Source: Microbulbifer elongatus
GTDB taxonomy: Bacteria; Pseudomonadota; Gammaproteobacteria; Pseudomonadales; Cellvibrionaceae
Assembly (NCBI RefSeq): GCF_021165935.1
Contig: NZ_CP088953.1
Span: 4,008,501-4,072,500 of the forward strand
Direction of reading: 5' to 3'
DNA length: 64,000 nucleotides
Made by a program: the position numbers and the translations under genes. This document shows, one piece after another, positions 40,684 to 49,903 of this stretch (the first letter of the stretch is position 1; each line of letters opens with the position of its first letter). The notes beneath the pieces are model-generated. The model made no database searches, was not told the DNA's origin, and saw nothing but the letters and a program-made list of their open reading frames with translations.

Positions 40684-42078
40684 ATGCTGGATACTCTGAT
40701 TCTTTCGCGCATACAGTTCGCTGCCAACATCAGCTTTCATATTCTCTTTCCCACCATCACCATTGCGCTCTGCTGGATTCTGTTCTTTTTCAAACTGCGC
40801 TTTGATCTTACCGACAACCCGGTGTGGATGCGGGCCTACCGCTTCTGGGTAAAAATATTCGCACTGACGTTTGCCCTCGGCGTGGTAAGCGGTATCACAA
40901 TGTCATTCCAGTTCGGCACCAACTGGCCGGGCTATATGGAAACCGTGGGCAATATTGCCGGGCCCTTGCTGGGCTATGAAGTGTTGACAGCGTTTTTCCT
41001 GGAGGCCACCTTTCTCGGCATTATGCTGTTCGGCATCAAGCGGGTACCCAGCAAGATACACACCTTCTCCGCATTGATGGTGGCCATCGGCACCACACTT
41101 TCTGCCTTCTGGATCCTCGCACTCAACTCCTGGATGCAGACCCCGGCGGGCTATGAAATCCGCGATGGTGTTGTGCATGCCACCAGCTGGCTGGAAGTGA
41201 TTTTCAACCCCTCCTTCCCCTACCGTCTGGCACATATGCTGCTGGCCTCCGGCCTTACCGCCGCCTTTTTTGTGTGTGGCCTTTCCGCCTACCGGATTCT
41301 GAAGGGCGATGAAAAACAGGCACCGCGGCTGGCCCTCAAAACCGGGCTCATCCTGGCGGCAATACTCGCTCCGTTACAGGCCTTTGTGGGCGACCTGCAC
41401 GGATTGAACACCTTTGAACACCAGCCACAGAAAGTCGCGGCCATGGAAGGGGTATGGGAAACCGAGCGCGGTGCGCCGCTGTTGCTGTTTGCCGTGCCCA
41501 ATGAAGAAACCCGCAGCAACGACTTTGCCGTGGGTATTCCCAATCTCGCCAGCCTGATCCTCACCCATGAACCTGACGGTGAAATTCGCGGGCTCAACGA
41601 ATTTGAAGGCGATCACCCACCGGTAAAGCCGCTGTTTTTTGGCTTCCGTATTATGGTGGGCATGGGCCTATTAATGCTGGCAACCGCCTGGACCGGCTGT
41701 TACCTGCTGCGCCGTAAACAGCAGCTACCACCGGTGTTTCTGAAACTGCTGGTGGCCATGACCTTCTCCGGCTGGGTTGCCACTCTCGCGGGCTGGTACG
41801 TCACCGAGGTGGGACGGCAACCCTGGCTGGTGACTGGAATTTTGAAGACTGCAGATGCAGTCACTCCGGTAGCGCCGGCCAATGTGGGGCTTTCCCTTGC
41901 GCTTTATCTGATTGTGTATGTGATTTTGATGTGGGCCTATATCCATACCCTGAAACGTATGGCGCTGAAGTCAGTCACCGTGGAGGAATTTGAAACTGCG
42001 GAACCGGTAGCGGACGGTAGCCTGACCAATCTTCCCCATTCGCACGCACACACTGAAACTTGTGGAGGTACAGCATGA
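40684..42078 (+). CDS. cioA: Cytochrome bd-type (cyanide-insensitive) quinol oxidase subunit I
   Basis: 464 aa from ATG 40684 (GAGG upstream; GTG 40678 rejected). A membrane protein with about nine helices that carries haems b558, b595 and d and oxidises quinol with O2. RIQFAANISFHILFP holds the conserved His, and GRQPWLVTG is the hallmark motif. The Q-loop (after GDLHGLNTFEHQPQK) is short, the form seen in the CIO (CioA) subclass rather than E. coli CydA. The stop overlaps cioB by 4 bp (ATGA). No third small subunit was found in the operon. Confidence 0.93.
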   Translation: MLDTLILSRIQFAANISFHILFPTITIALCWILFFFKLRFDLTDNPVWMRAYRFWVKIFALTFALGVVSGITMSFQFGTNWPGYMETVGNIAGPLLGYEVLTAFFLEATFLGIMLFGIKRVPSKIHTFSALMVAIGTTLSAFWILALNSWMQTPAGYEIRDGVVHATSWLEVIFNPSFPYRLAHMLLASGLTAAFFVCGLSAYRILKGDEKQAPRLALKTGLILAAILAPLQAFVGDLHGLNTFEHQPQKVAAMEGVWETERGAPLLLFAVPNEETRSNDFAVGIPNLASLILTHEPDGEIRGLNEFEGDHPPVKPLFFGFRIMVGMGLLMLATAWTGCYLLRRKQQLPPVFLKLLVAMTFSGWVATLAGWYVTEVGRQPWLVTGILKTADAVTPVAPANVGLSLALYLIVYVILMWAYIHTLKRMALKSVTVEEFETAEPVADGSLTNLPHSHAHTETCGGTA

Positions 42079-43094
42079 ACGAGATGGTCAACCACAGCGG
42101 CGACTGGTTACCGGTGGTTTTTATCGGATTGATGGGTGTGGCGGTGCTGGCCTACGCAATCCTCGATGGCTACGACCTGGGCGTGGGCATTCTGCTACCC
42201 ATGGGCGAAGATGACGAACTGCAGCGGGATACCATGATCGCCTCCATCGGCCCTTTCTGGGATGCCAACGAGACCTGGCTGGTGCTGGCCATCGGACTGT
42301 TGCTGATTGCCTTCCCCGCAGCCCACAGTCTGATTCTGATGCACCTGTATATTCCCGTGGCGATTATGCTGATCGGCCTGATCATGCGCGGGGTGGCCTT
42401 CGACTTCCGCGCCAAGGCGGCGGTGGACCACAAGCTGGCCTGGGACCGCACCTTTAAAGTCGGCTCTCTGCTGACCACTCTCACCCAGGGTTACATGCTC
42501 GGCCAATATGTCATGGGCTTCGATCAGAGCCTGCCTTCACTGCTGTTCTGCGCGGTGTCTGCACTCGGTGTCACTGCGGCCTACAGCTATATTGGCGCGG
42601 CTTGGCTGGTGTTGAAAACCGAAGAGAAGTTGCAGACGCGGGCGGTGCGCTGGACACAACGCGCGGGGCGGGCATCCCTGGTGGGCGTGATTGCGGTGTG
42701 CGCAATCAACCCACTGGTAAACCCGGGCGTGTTCGATCGCTGGTTTACCTTCCCACTGGTGATGTTTGTGCTGCTGATTCCGGCGCTGTGTTTTCTGGGA
42801 TTTGTATTTAACGATATTCTGCTGGCGCGACTGCCCAAGGCCGATGATCGCCACAGCGCCGTGCCCTTCGCCATTGTGGTGGGGATTTTCACCCTGTGTT
42901 TCAGCGGGATTGGATTCAGCTTTTTTCCGGAAATCGTTCCCGGGCAGATGAATATCTGGGAGGCCGCCAGTGCACGGGAATCCCTGCAGTTTATTCTGGT
43001 GGGAGCCGTAATCGTGATTCCAGTGATACTTCTGTACACGGCGTTTTCTTACCGGGTGTTTCGCGGGAAAGCGACCGATTTGCACTACCATTGA
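42075..43094 (+). CDS. cioB: Cytochrome bd-type quinol oxidase subunit II
   Basis: 339 aa from ATG 42075 with GGAGG upstream. The pattern fits CydB/CioB: LAYAILDGYDLGVGILLP, IGPFWDANETWLVLAIGLLLIAFPAAH, MRGVAFDFRAKA, with about eight membrane helices. It pairs with CioA in the inner membrane. The ATGA overlap indicates translational coupling. An intrinsic terminator follows, so the operon is two genes. Confidence 0.95.
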   Translation: MNEMVNHSGDWLPVVFIGLMGVAVLAYAILDGYDLGVGILLPMGEDDELQRDTMIASIGPFWDANETWLVLAIGLLLIAFPAAHSLILMHLYIPVAIMLIGLIMRGVAFDFRAKAAVDHKLAWDRTFKVGSLLTTLTQGYMLGQYVMGFDQSLPSLLFCAVSALGVTAAYSYIGAAWLVLKTEEKLQTRAVRWTQRAGRASLVGVIAVCAINPLVNPGVFDRWFTFPLVMFVLLIPALCFLGFVFNDILLARLPKADDRHSAVPFAIVVGIFTLCFSGIGFSFFPEIVPGQMNIWEAASARESLQFILVGAVIVIPVILLYTAFSYRVFRGKATDLHYH

Positions 43095-43117
43095 AGGTCG
43101 TTGGTTTCGCAGATACG

Positions 43118-43145
43118 AAAAAGCCCTGATTTTTCAGGGCTTTTT
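43118..43145 (+). terminator. Intrinsic terminator of cioAB
   Basis: AAAAAGCCCTGA / TCAGGGCTTTTT with a T4 loop after cioB. It is symmetric, so it may also serve the convergent pectate lyase gene. Confidence 0.9.
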
Positions 43146-43149
43146 CAGC

Positions 43150-43172
43150 TCGCCTGCGGGCAGGCTCCCGCA
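43150..43172. repeat. REP-like palindrome, copy C (degenerate)
   Basis: GCCTGC-GG-GCAGGC core within TCGCCTGCGGGCAGGCTCC. It keeps the GCAGGCTCC half of the copies at 14595 and 24214 but the other arm has decayed. Confidence 0.4.
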
Positions 43173-43197
43173 GGAAAGGTGCTTTCCCGGTAGGAAG

Positions 43198-44412
43198 CTA
43201 CTGCTTCCACTTGCGGTATTCTTTCAACGCCTTGTAGGGGCGCTCGCTGTACCAGGCGTAGCCCTCACGACGCTCGGCGGATATTTTCTTAATCTCGAAC
43301 TGGATACTGCCATCGCGGTCGCCGAAAACCGGGCGACTACTGTCGATATCGTAAAAGCGCCCCCACAGCGGATCGGCGTTTTCATCCGGCATCAGTGCCG
43401 GCAACACTTCGCCACGTCGGTAACGCAGGCCGTCGATCCGGTGCTTCTCGAACCAGCCAGCCGCGCTGTCGATCGCGTCGCGCACCGGCGGTGACGGATT
43501 CTCGATCGTCATCAGAAACAGCATCAGATCCGCACTTTCACTGGTGGCCAGAGCAACCGGCTCAAAGGCGCGCGCGGACGTGGGCTCCAGGGTAAGCGGG
43601 TGGTGCTGGGCACCCCAGATAGTGGGCTCACCGTTCACTTTTACTTGCGTCGCTACCAGCATATCCAGAGCGCGGCGCAGACTGTCTCGGGCCCAGGCTT
43701 TCAGGTGTTCCGGTAAAAACGCGAAACGGGCACCCCCCTGCGCCACCACACCGATTATTTCCAGCAGGTTGGCAATGGCATCGTCATTGAACGTAATGTC
43801 ATCGTGGTAACCACCACGCAGTGGAAACGTTTGCGGCCATCCCCCATTGGGGTACTGGGCCAGAAGAATGTAGCGCAGAGCACGACTGGCAGAATCGCAA
43901 TAGCGCGCCTCTCCGGTGGTATTGCACGCATTCACCATCACCCAGAACTGCACACTGGTCGCGTTGTTATCAAATGTGGGGATATACTTTTTTTCGGTGC
44001 CGTAGTACTGACCCGGCTCGCGGGGAATGCGCATATCGGTGCGCTTGGACCAGCCACCGGAAGGCGTCTGGTAACTGAGCAGGCTGTCGGCCAGCGCCCG
44101 GCCTTCGTCGCTGGCGATATAGTCGCGATCGTGCCGCGCTTTTTTGACGTCGAAACCAAACAGCTTGGCTTTGGTGGGCTTGGTACTCTTTTTGATACCT
44201 GCCGCCTTGCGCTCAGCGGCCAGAGCCTTCTGATCCAGTTCGGAAAAGAAACGGGAGAGCGCACGATAGTCTTCCATATTGCGGGCGGGCTGATACGCAT
44301 CTGCATTTTCCGCTTCCGGACTGCACCCACCGGAGAACAACAACACAAGACTGAGGGAAAACAGACGGGCGGCGCCGATCCATCGTGCAGGCGGTACTGG
44401 TCGCAAGGTCAT
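43198..44412 (-). CDS. Pectate lyase, PL10-type lipoprotein
   Basis: About 404 aa from ATG 44412. A lipoprotein signal (LFSLSLVLLFSGGCS) is followed by a catalytic domain like Cellvibrio Pel10A: LLSYQTPSGGWSKRTDMR, YIPTFDNNATSVQFWVM, LLAQYPNGGWPQTFPL, HDDITFNDDAIANLLE, RFYDIDSSRPVFGDRDG and RREGYAWYSERP. PL10 enzymes cleave polygalacturonate by beta-elimination with Ca2+. A longer frame to 44508 (or ATG 44451) is possible but gives a worse signal peptide. A 7-bp inverted repeat (44452-44470) precedes it. Confidence 0.9.
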   Translation of the reverse strand: MTLRPVPPARWIGAARLFSLSLVLLFSGGCSPEAENADAYQPARNMEDYRALSRFFSELDQKALAAERKAAGIKKSTKPTKAKLFGFDVKKARHDRDYIASDEGRALADSLLSYQTPSGGWSKRTDMRIPREPGQYYGTEKKYIPTFDNNATSVQFWVMVNACNTTGEARYCDSASRALRYILLAQYPNGGWPQTFPLRGGYHDDITFNDDAIANLLEIIGVVAQGGARFAFLPEHLKAWARDSLRRALDMLVATQVKVNGEPTIWGAQHHPLTLEPTSARAFEPVALATSESADLMLFLMTIENPSPPVRDAIDSAAGWFEKHRIDGLRYRRGEVLPALMPDENADPLWGRFYDIDSSRPVFGDRDGSIQFEIKKISAERREGYAWYSERPYKALKEYRKWKQ

Positions 44413-44506
44413 AGTCGGACTCGCTATCGATCCTGTCAGGCAGGATTTCATTATTTGGTAAGGCCAAATAATGTTAGCAAAAGCACCGCAAGGAGGGAAC
44501 AGGCAC

Positions 44507-44530
44507 AAAAAAGCCGGGGCTGGCCCGGCT
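44507..44530 (-). terminator. Intrinsic terminator after the PepSY gene
   Basis: AGCCGGG / CCCGGCT with a 5-nt loop, read on the minus strand into a run of six T (44507-44512). Confidence 0.8.
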
Positions 44531-44569
44531 CAAAGAATGCATTGGTTTCCTGGCTATTCAGACTGCTAT

Positions 44570-45697
44570 TCAGGCAGTAGCCCCGGTCAGAGCCGCCGCT
44601 TTCGCACGTCTTTTGACCCGCGCATTGCGGCGCTTCTCGCGGCGCTGGTACCAGATATAGACGCCGGTGATGGACAGCAGCAGCGGCGACAGGCCGATCA
44701 CGCACCACAGGATTTTACTCACCAGGCCGGCAAAGTTGCCAAAGTGCAGGCGGCGGTAGCTGTCCACGATCACCGCGCCCAGGTCAGCGTCGCGGATATC
44801 GTAGCTGAGTATATGTTCACCGCTCTGGGCGTTGTAAGTGACGTTGCTGGCGTATTCGCTGATCAGCGGATTGCCGGTGGGGACGTCGCCCCAGAAGGTG
44901 AAGTTGGCACCCGGTTCCCAGGGGAAGGAGATGTAGGTGGTTTCAAAGTTCTGGATGCGGTTGCCGGTATCGTCCATCAACCCCTGCAGGGAGAGGTCGT
45001 CGTTGTACAGGCGCTCGGCCATCTTGTAGTGCTCGTGGCCGTCCGCATGTTCTGCCACCTCGTGGGCAAAGTGGGTGATGTTCCACCAGGCACCGGTAAA
45101 ACCGAGAATCAGCAGAATGGGCGCGCCGATAATGCCGGTCATTTTGTGCAGGTCGGAGAAATACACGATCATGCGCGCGTTCCAGCGCAGGGTGAAAAAG
45201 TTTTTCCAGAATTTGCGGTACAGAATAAAACCGGTGATACCAAGTAGACACAGCAGAATGGAGAAGACACTGGTGATCAGCATGCCCCAGTCACCCAGCA
45301 GCAGGGTGTAGTGCAGGTCCAGCAGCCAGTTGGTCAGGTCGTCGGTCAGACCGGTGGGGCCGCGCAGGGGTTCACCGGTATACTGATCCATCAGGGCAAA
45401 GGTCCACTCGTCGGTACCGTACTGCATGGTGTAGACCACGTCCGCGCGGTCCCCGTCCTGAAACAGCGCCCAGCCGGTGACTTCGTAATCCGGGAAATTC
45501 TTGTGCATGGACGCCTCCAGGGCATCCAGGCTCAGCCGCTCGCGTCCGGCGGAATCCACCCGCACCAGGTCCGGCGCGAGCATGGTGTCGATCTCGTGCT
45601 TGAACACCAGGATGCTGCCGGTGATACAGATAACCAGCAGCGGAACAAAGGCGGCCAAGGCCATCCAGCTGTGCAGTTTGAACAGGGTTTTATTCAT
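44570..45697 (-). CDS. PepSY-associated membrane protein (PiuB-like)
   Basis: 375 aa from ATG 45697 (the longer frame lacks a plausible N-terminus). MNKTLFKLHSWMALAAFVPLLVICITGSILVF is the first membrane helix with a conserved His, and three more follow (LLLGDWGMLITSVFSILLCLLGITGFIL, IIGAPILLILGFTGAWWNI, ILWCVIGLSPLLLSITGVYIW). Two periplasmic PepSY-type segments lie between. Such proteins are typical Fur-controlled partners of siderophore receptors and are proposed to reduce ferric iron. A Fur-like box lies 138 bp upstream, and a TonB siderophore receptor gene lies directly upstream in the same direction. Confidence 0.85.
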   Translation of the reverse strand: MNKTLFKLHSWMALAAFVPLLVICITGSILVFKHEIDTMLAPDLVRVDSAGRERLSLDALEASMHKNFPDYEVTGWALFQDGDRADVVYTMQYGTDEWTFALMDQYTGEPLRGPTGLTDDLTNWLLDLHYTLLLGDWGMLITSVFSILLCLLGITGFILYRKFWKNFFTLRWNARMIVYFSDLHKMTGIIGAPILLILGFTGAWWNITHFAHEVAEHADGHEHYKMAERLYNDDLSLQGLMDDTGNRIQNFETTYISFPWEPGANFTFWGDVPTGNPLISEYASNVTYNAQSGEHILSYDIRDADLGAVIVDSYRRLHFGNFAGLVSKILWCVIGLSPLLLSITGVYIWYQRREKRRNARVKRRAKAAALTGATA

Positions 45698-45834
45698 AAT
45701 TCTTGATGTTTGAGCTCGGACAACGCGCCTGTACAAATAGTAAACAGCGGCGGAGGGTAAGCATTCTGGACAGACATGAGGCCGACCGAAATGCGGATTG
45801 AAACTTGCACGGGAGTCTAGCCTCCAACCGAAAC

Positions 45835-45855
45835 AAATACAACGCATTCTCATTT
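45835..45855. promoter_or_regulatory. Fur-like box 1 (upstream of the PepSY gene)
   Basis: AAATACAACGCATTCTCATTT reads AAATGAGAATGCGTTGTATTT on the minus strand, close to the Fur consensus. It shares 18 of 21 bases with the box at 48127-48147. Confidence 0.65.
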
Positions 45856-45906
45856 AGCTTTTCGCAATCGACGCCAGATGCGAAATATCTAGAGACTGAA
45901 AAGCAG

Positions 45907-45941
45907 AAAGGCCGGACAAACTGCGGGTTTGTCCGGCCTTT
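45907..45941 (-). terminator. Intrinsic terminator after the TonB siderophore receptor
   Basis: A 14-bp perfect stem (AAAGGCCGGACAAA / TTTGTCCGGCCTTT) with a 7-nt loop, 30 bp after the receptor stop, followed by CTTTCT-like T-rich sequence on the minus strand. Confidence 0.75.
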
Positions 45942-45971
45942 CCTTCTGACTCAGGAAGCCATGCCTCGTTA

Positions 45972-48065
45972 TCAGAAGCTGTACTGGAAGGATACCTGAC
46001 CGTGACGCGGCGCACCGTAGATAGCGCCGTAGGCCAGACCCTCCACATACTTCTCGTCGAACAGGTTGTTGATGTTGAATCGAACAGTCGCGGACTCGCT
46101 CACTTCATAAGACGCGAAGGCGTCCGCGCGGAAGAAGGCGTCCTGCTCGGCATAGCTACCGACGATGTCTGATTGCCAGCGACCGTTCACACCCAGGCGC
46201 AATTGTGGCAGCGCCTCCAGTCGAGTATTGACACGTACCAGGGCGGTGGTGCGCGGTACCCATTCGTAGATGTCACTGCCATCCGGGCCAGTCAGGTCCA
46301 GATGAGTCAGGCCCACCGTCAGGTTGGTATTATCGGTTACCTGCCCCACCGCTTCGATCTCGAAGCCTTCCGACTTTACGTCTTTGGGGGCGTACCAGGA
46401 AGTACCATCGATCTCGCCGGCGTATGTCGCCAGGCCCTGCTGCTCTGCACTGAATACCGCAGCGGTGGTCAGCAGGCGGCTGTCGAACCACTCGGCCTTG
46501 ACCCCGGCTTCCATATTCACGCCCTTCATCGGGTCCAGATAGACACGGTTGATATCGGTCTGGTCCTGATTCTGGAAAATATCGGAGTAGGAAACGTAGC
46601 CGAGAATATTGTCGGTGAAATCGTAGGTCAGCCCCATATACGGGCTGGTCTCTTCGGTATCCGGGTAGTAGGTCTGGGATACACCACCGCCGTAGATAGA
46701 GCTGCCTTCGCGCGCCAGCTTGATGGAATTCACTCCCACGATCGCATTGAGCGCATCGGTAATGCTCAGGCGTGCCGCAGCGTAGAGGCGGGTCAGTTCC
46801 TGCTCACCGGCAGATGCAGGGGACATCTCACCCCATGTGGGCTCTGGATAATCCTTTCCACCATCAGGAATGGGAAGCGGAAGAAACATTTGCTCGTCCG
46901 GAGCCGGCGCAGAACTTGAAGCGGTCTCCTTCATGGAGTGGCTGACTCCGGCAATCAGCGTGTGCTCCTGACCAAAAGCATTGAATGCGCCGGTCAGATT
47001 CGCGTCCAGCAAATCGTTGGTGCTGTCGGTGGCGCCGCGATATGGCCAGCCAAGGGGACCGGTGCCATCTTCATTGATGTAGCTGCCCCACGCGTAGAGA
47101 AGCTTGGATTGAGTTTCGTTCTCGTGCCGGTTGTAGGTGAACTTGGCTTCCCAGCCCTCGGGCAGCTGGTGGGTATATTCGACAAACGCGGTTTTGGATT
47201 CGGTATCCCAGTAGGCCCAGTCGGCGGCGGTGGAAGTGGAGGTATCGAAGTCCGCCATGCTGCCGTCTGCGCGGAACAGAATCAACGAGCCCCACATCGG
47301 GGAATCCTGCTTGTCATCGCGAATGGTCACACCGGCAGTCAGTACACCGTTGGTGCCGATCTGGCCGTCCACGACACCGTACAGGGACATCTTCTCATCG
47401 TGCTGGTCACGGATGTGGGAATCCTTGTCTTCGTAAGCAACAACCACACGGCCGGCCCAGCTGCCATCTTCGGTCAGCACCTGGTTGTAGTCTGCTGCGG
47501 CACGTTTGTAGCCGTAGGAGCCACCGCGGAAATCGACGATGCCACCGGTTTCATTGGTCGGGCGCTTGCGCACATAGTTGATGGTGCCGGAGGCGTTGCC
47601 CACACCGGTCAGCAGGCCGTTGGCGCCGCGGATCAACTCAATCTTGTCAAACAGGAAGGTATCCAGCTGGCCAACTACAGTACCGAAGTCGTTGGTCATA
47701 CCGAGGCCGTCGACCTGGGTAAGCTGGATCTCGAAGCCACGGGAGTTGAAGGTGGCACGGTTGGTTTCGTACTGGTCGACATTCACACCGGTGCTCAGCT
47801 CCAGCGCCTCATTGGAGCCGGTGACACCGAAGTCTTCCATAGTCTGCTGGTCGACAATACTGATCGATTGCGGGGTGTCCTTGATGGCCAGTGCCAGGCC
47901 AGTGGCACCGCGGCTGACACGCTTTTCACGTACACCCACAACGGTCATTTCTTCAATTGCGGTTGTTGTGGTTTCGCTTTCCTGCTCAGCAGCGATGGCG
48001 CTATTGGCGCCGGCCAGCGCAACCGCCAGCAAAGACCAGGCAAAAGTACGTTGATTTGATCCCAT
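45972..48065 (-). CDS. TonB-dependent siderophore receptor
   Basis: 697 aa from ATG 48065 (GGGGA upstream). A signal peptide (FAWSLLAVALAGANSAIAAEQE) is followed by a TonB-box-like EEMTVVGVREKR. The plug has the ferric-siderophore signature AIKDTPQSISIVDQQTMEDFGVTG, NRATFNSRGFEIQLTQVDG, FDKIELIRGANGLLTGVGNASGTINYVRKRP. The barrel ends with HGQVSFQYSF. The plug resembles FpvA/FhuE-type receptors for hydroxamate or mixed siderophores; the ligand is not readable. The PepSY gene follows, and a Fur-like box lies about 60 bp upstream. Confidence 0.93.
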   Translation of the reverse strand: MGSNQRTFAWSLLAVALAGANSAIAAEQESETTTTAIEEMTVVGVREKRVSRGATGLALAIKDTPQSISIVDQQTMEDFGVTGSNEALELSTGVNVDQYETNRATFNSRGFEIQLTQVDGLGMTNDFGTVVGQLDTFLFDKIELIRGANGLLTGVGNASGTINYVRKRPTNETGGIVDFRGGSYGYKRAAADYNQVLTEDGSWAGRVVVAYEDKDSHIRDQHDEKMSLYGVVDGQIGTNGVLTAGVTIRDDKQDSPMWGSLILFRADGSMADFDTSTSTAADWAYWDTESKTAFVEYTHQLPEGWEAKFTYNRHENETQSKLLYAWGSYINEDGTGPLGWPYRGATDSTNDLLDANLTGAFNAFGQEHTLIAGVSHSMKETASSSAPAPDEQMFLPLPIPDGGKDYPEPTWGEMSPASAGEQELTRLYAAARLSITDALNAIVGVNSIKLAREGSSIYGGGVSQTYYPDTEETSPYMGLTYDFTDNILGYVSYSDIFQNQDQTDINRVYLDPMKGVNMEAGVKAEWFDSRLLTTAAVFSAEQQGLATYAGEIDGTSWYAPKDVKSEGFEIEAVGQVTDNTNLTVGLTHLDLTGPDGSDIYEWVPRTTALVRVNTRLEALPQLRLGVNGRWQSDIVGSYAEQDAFFRADAFASYEVSESATVRFNINNLFDEKYVEGLAYGAIYGAPRHGQVSFQYSF

Positions 48066-48126
48066 GATTGAGTCCCCAGGAACTACCCCTTGAATTTGGG
48101 ACGGGAGTTTAATGAACCAAAACGCT

Positions 48127-48147
48127 AAATGCAATGCGTTCTCATTT
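48127..48147. promoter_or_regulatory. Fur-like box 2 (between the siderophore receptor and the b561/EB_dh gene)
   Basis: AAATGCAATGCGTTCTCATTT, nearly symmetrical AAATGAGAA-CGC-ATTGCATTT on the other strand. It is placed so that it could control the receptor on one side and the haem-protein gene on the other. Confidence 0.65.
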
Positions 48148-48265
48148 AGATTTTATTGCGAAAAGGCATTTATCTCCCCACGCCCGCATTCGCCGCCGGT
48201 GTCACCGAATTGCCACAAATACGGATTACGCTGCCGCTCTTTCACTGTCGGGATCAGGGGAAGAC

Positions 48266-49903
48266 GTGGCCACAGATCGCAAGAGCCTGCGCTGGATTCT
48301 GCTGCATGGGGCGGCCGCTATCGCGGTACTGTGCAGCCTGCTGACCGGCCTGCGCATTGCGAGCCTCACCCGGCCGGAGATCGCCCGCTTTGAGGAGCTG
48401 CTTCCCCAGGGGCAGGTGGTGGGGCTGCATATTCTCAGCGCGCTGGGGATCACTGTGGTGGCCGCGCTCTACCTGGCATACCGCCTGTTTGCCTCGCGCG
48501 ACGCTTCCGCGAATACCTCCTCACTGTCTGGCTGGCGCTGGCCGGGATGGCACCGGGCGATTATTCGCGCGGGCTACCCCGCTCTACTGCTATCTCTGAT
48601 CAGTGGCTGGCTGTTGTTTGGCGGCACCGGCTGGCATCTGCGCGACTGGCACTACCTGGGCGCGCTCGCCATTCTGCTCTACCTGGCGTTACATGCGGGC
48701 CTCTATCTGGCCCGCTGGGGGCGGCAGTCGCTGCTGCGGACATGTCTGCCCCGGGGTGGGCGGAGATCCGGCCCCCTCCTGCTCACCGGTGGCGGTTTGC
48801 TCGCCCTTACCCTGCTGCTGTTTACCGGCGGCTGGCTTGCCACCCACAACCAGAGCCAGATCCCACTTCCGGTCACACAAATTCCACTGCTGGACCCACA
48901 GCAGCCACCCATAGAAATCGACGGCTACGCCAGTGAGCCCCAGTGGCGCGACGCCGTACCGGTTACCCTGCACACCGACGGCGGCGCCAACTTTGACAAT
49001 GGCGCCACCGAGGTCACCCTGCGGGCACTCACCAACGGCGAAGAGTTTTTCCTCTCCGCACGCTGGCGCGACGCTACCCGCAGCCTGGTGCACTTGCCCC
49101 TGATAAAAACCGAACATGGCTGGCAGGTGCAGCAGCAGGGTTTCCACAACTTCGATGAAACCCGCCACTACGAAGACAAGTTTGCGGTAATGCTTTCGGC
49201 CAGTTGTGCGTTCGGTGCTGCCGGTACCGCCCACCTGGGGCGCAAGCCATTGTCCAGTCGTCCCGCCAACTGGCACGGCAAGGGCTATCACTACAGCAGC
49301 GACGGACAACTGCACGATCTGTGGCACTGGAAGGCGGTGCGTACCAACGACATGTATCTGGCCGACGACAACTTCATCGGCCCCCCAGACCAGGTGCGCC
49401 CGGGGGAGCGTCGCTATACCGCCGGCTACCAGCAGGATGGCAAGGAGTCCGGTGCCTACGTAATGAACTGGCAGTGGTACAAACCCACAATCATTATTCC
49501 CAAACGCCTGCCCAAAGACCCGGTGCAACTGGCGGCGCTACAGGATGAAGGTAGTGCTTTAGACAACAGCAGTCAGGCAGAGTGGGTAATCCCCTGGTTT
49601 GACTACCAGCCCTACTCGGCAGAGCAGGACGCGCACTTTCCCCAAGGGACGCGGATGCCCTCGGTCATGTACAACTCCAACCGCTTCGAAGGGGACCGCG
49701 CGGATGTGCGTGCCCGCGGCGAATGGAAGGATGGTTACTGGCACCTGGAAATGGCACGCAAGCGGGTTACCGGTTCCCCACTGGATGTGCCCATTGCAGA
49801 CGGCACCTGCCTGTGGGTTTCCGCATTTGACCGCTCCCAGGTAGCGCATACCCGGCACACCCGTGCCGTGCGCTTGCAGTTTCCCGGGGGACCCCGCTCG
49901 TGA
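48266..49903 (+). CDS. Cytochrome b561-like membrane domain fused to EB_dh haem-binding domain
   Basis: About 545 aa from GTG 48266 with AGGGGA upstream. Residues about 1-165 form four membrane helices with histidines in each (LHGAAAIAVLCSLLTGLRI, VGLHILSALGITVV, WHRAIIRAGYPALLL, HYLGALAILLYLALHAGLY), a b561-type di-haem pattern. A further helix anchors a periplasmic domain (about 210-545) that resembles the ethylbenzene-dehydrogenase gamma (EB_dh) family, with WRDAVPVTLHTDGGA, HNFDETRHYEDKFAVMLSA and WLWHWKAVRTND-like segments. The function is unknown; electron transfer to iron or an external acceptor is plausible from its Fur-boxed context. Confidence 0.75.
   Translation: MATDRKSLRWILLHGAAAIAVLCSLLTGLRIASLTRPEIARFEELLPQGQVVGLHILSALGITVVAALYLAYRLFASRDASANTSSLSGWRWPGWHRAIIRAGYPALLLSLISGWLLFGGTGWHLRDWHYLGALAILLYLALHAGLYLARWGRQSLLRTCLPRGGRRSGPLLLTGGGLLALTLLLFTGGWLATHNQSQIPLPVTQIPLLDPQQPPIEIDGYASEPQWRDAVPVTLHTDGGANFDNGATEVTLRALTNGEEFFLSARWRDATRSLVHLPLIKTEHGWQVQQQGFHNFDETRHYEDKFAVMLSASCAFGAAGTAHLGRKPLSSRPANWHGKGYHYSSDGQLHDLWHWKAVRTNDMYLADDNFIGPPDQVRPGERRYTAGYQQDGKESGAYVMNWQWYKPTIIIPKRLPKDPVQLAALQDEGSALDNSSQAEWVIPWFDYQPYSAEQDAHFPQGTRMPSVMYNSNRFEGDRADVRARGEWKDGYWHLEMARKRVTGSPLDVPIADGTCLWVSAFDRSQVAHTRHTRAVRLQFPGGPRS

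Noticed and set aside
46938..48059. 373-codon plus-strand frame opposite the siderophore receptor
   Set aside because: Antisense shadow with no RBS; the receptor frame is unambiguous.
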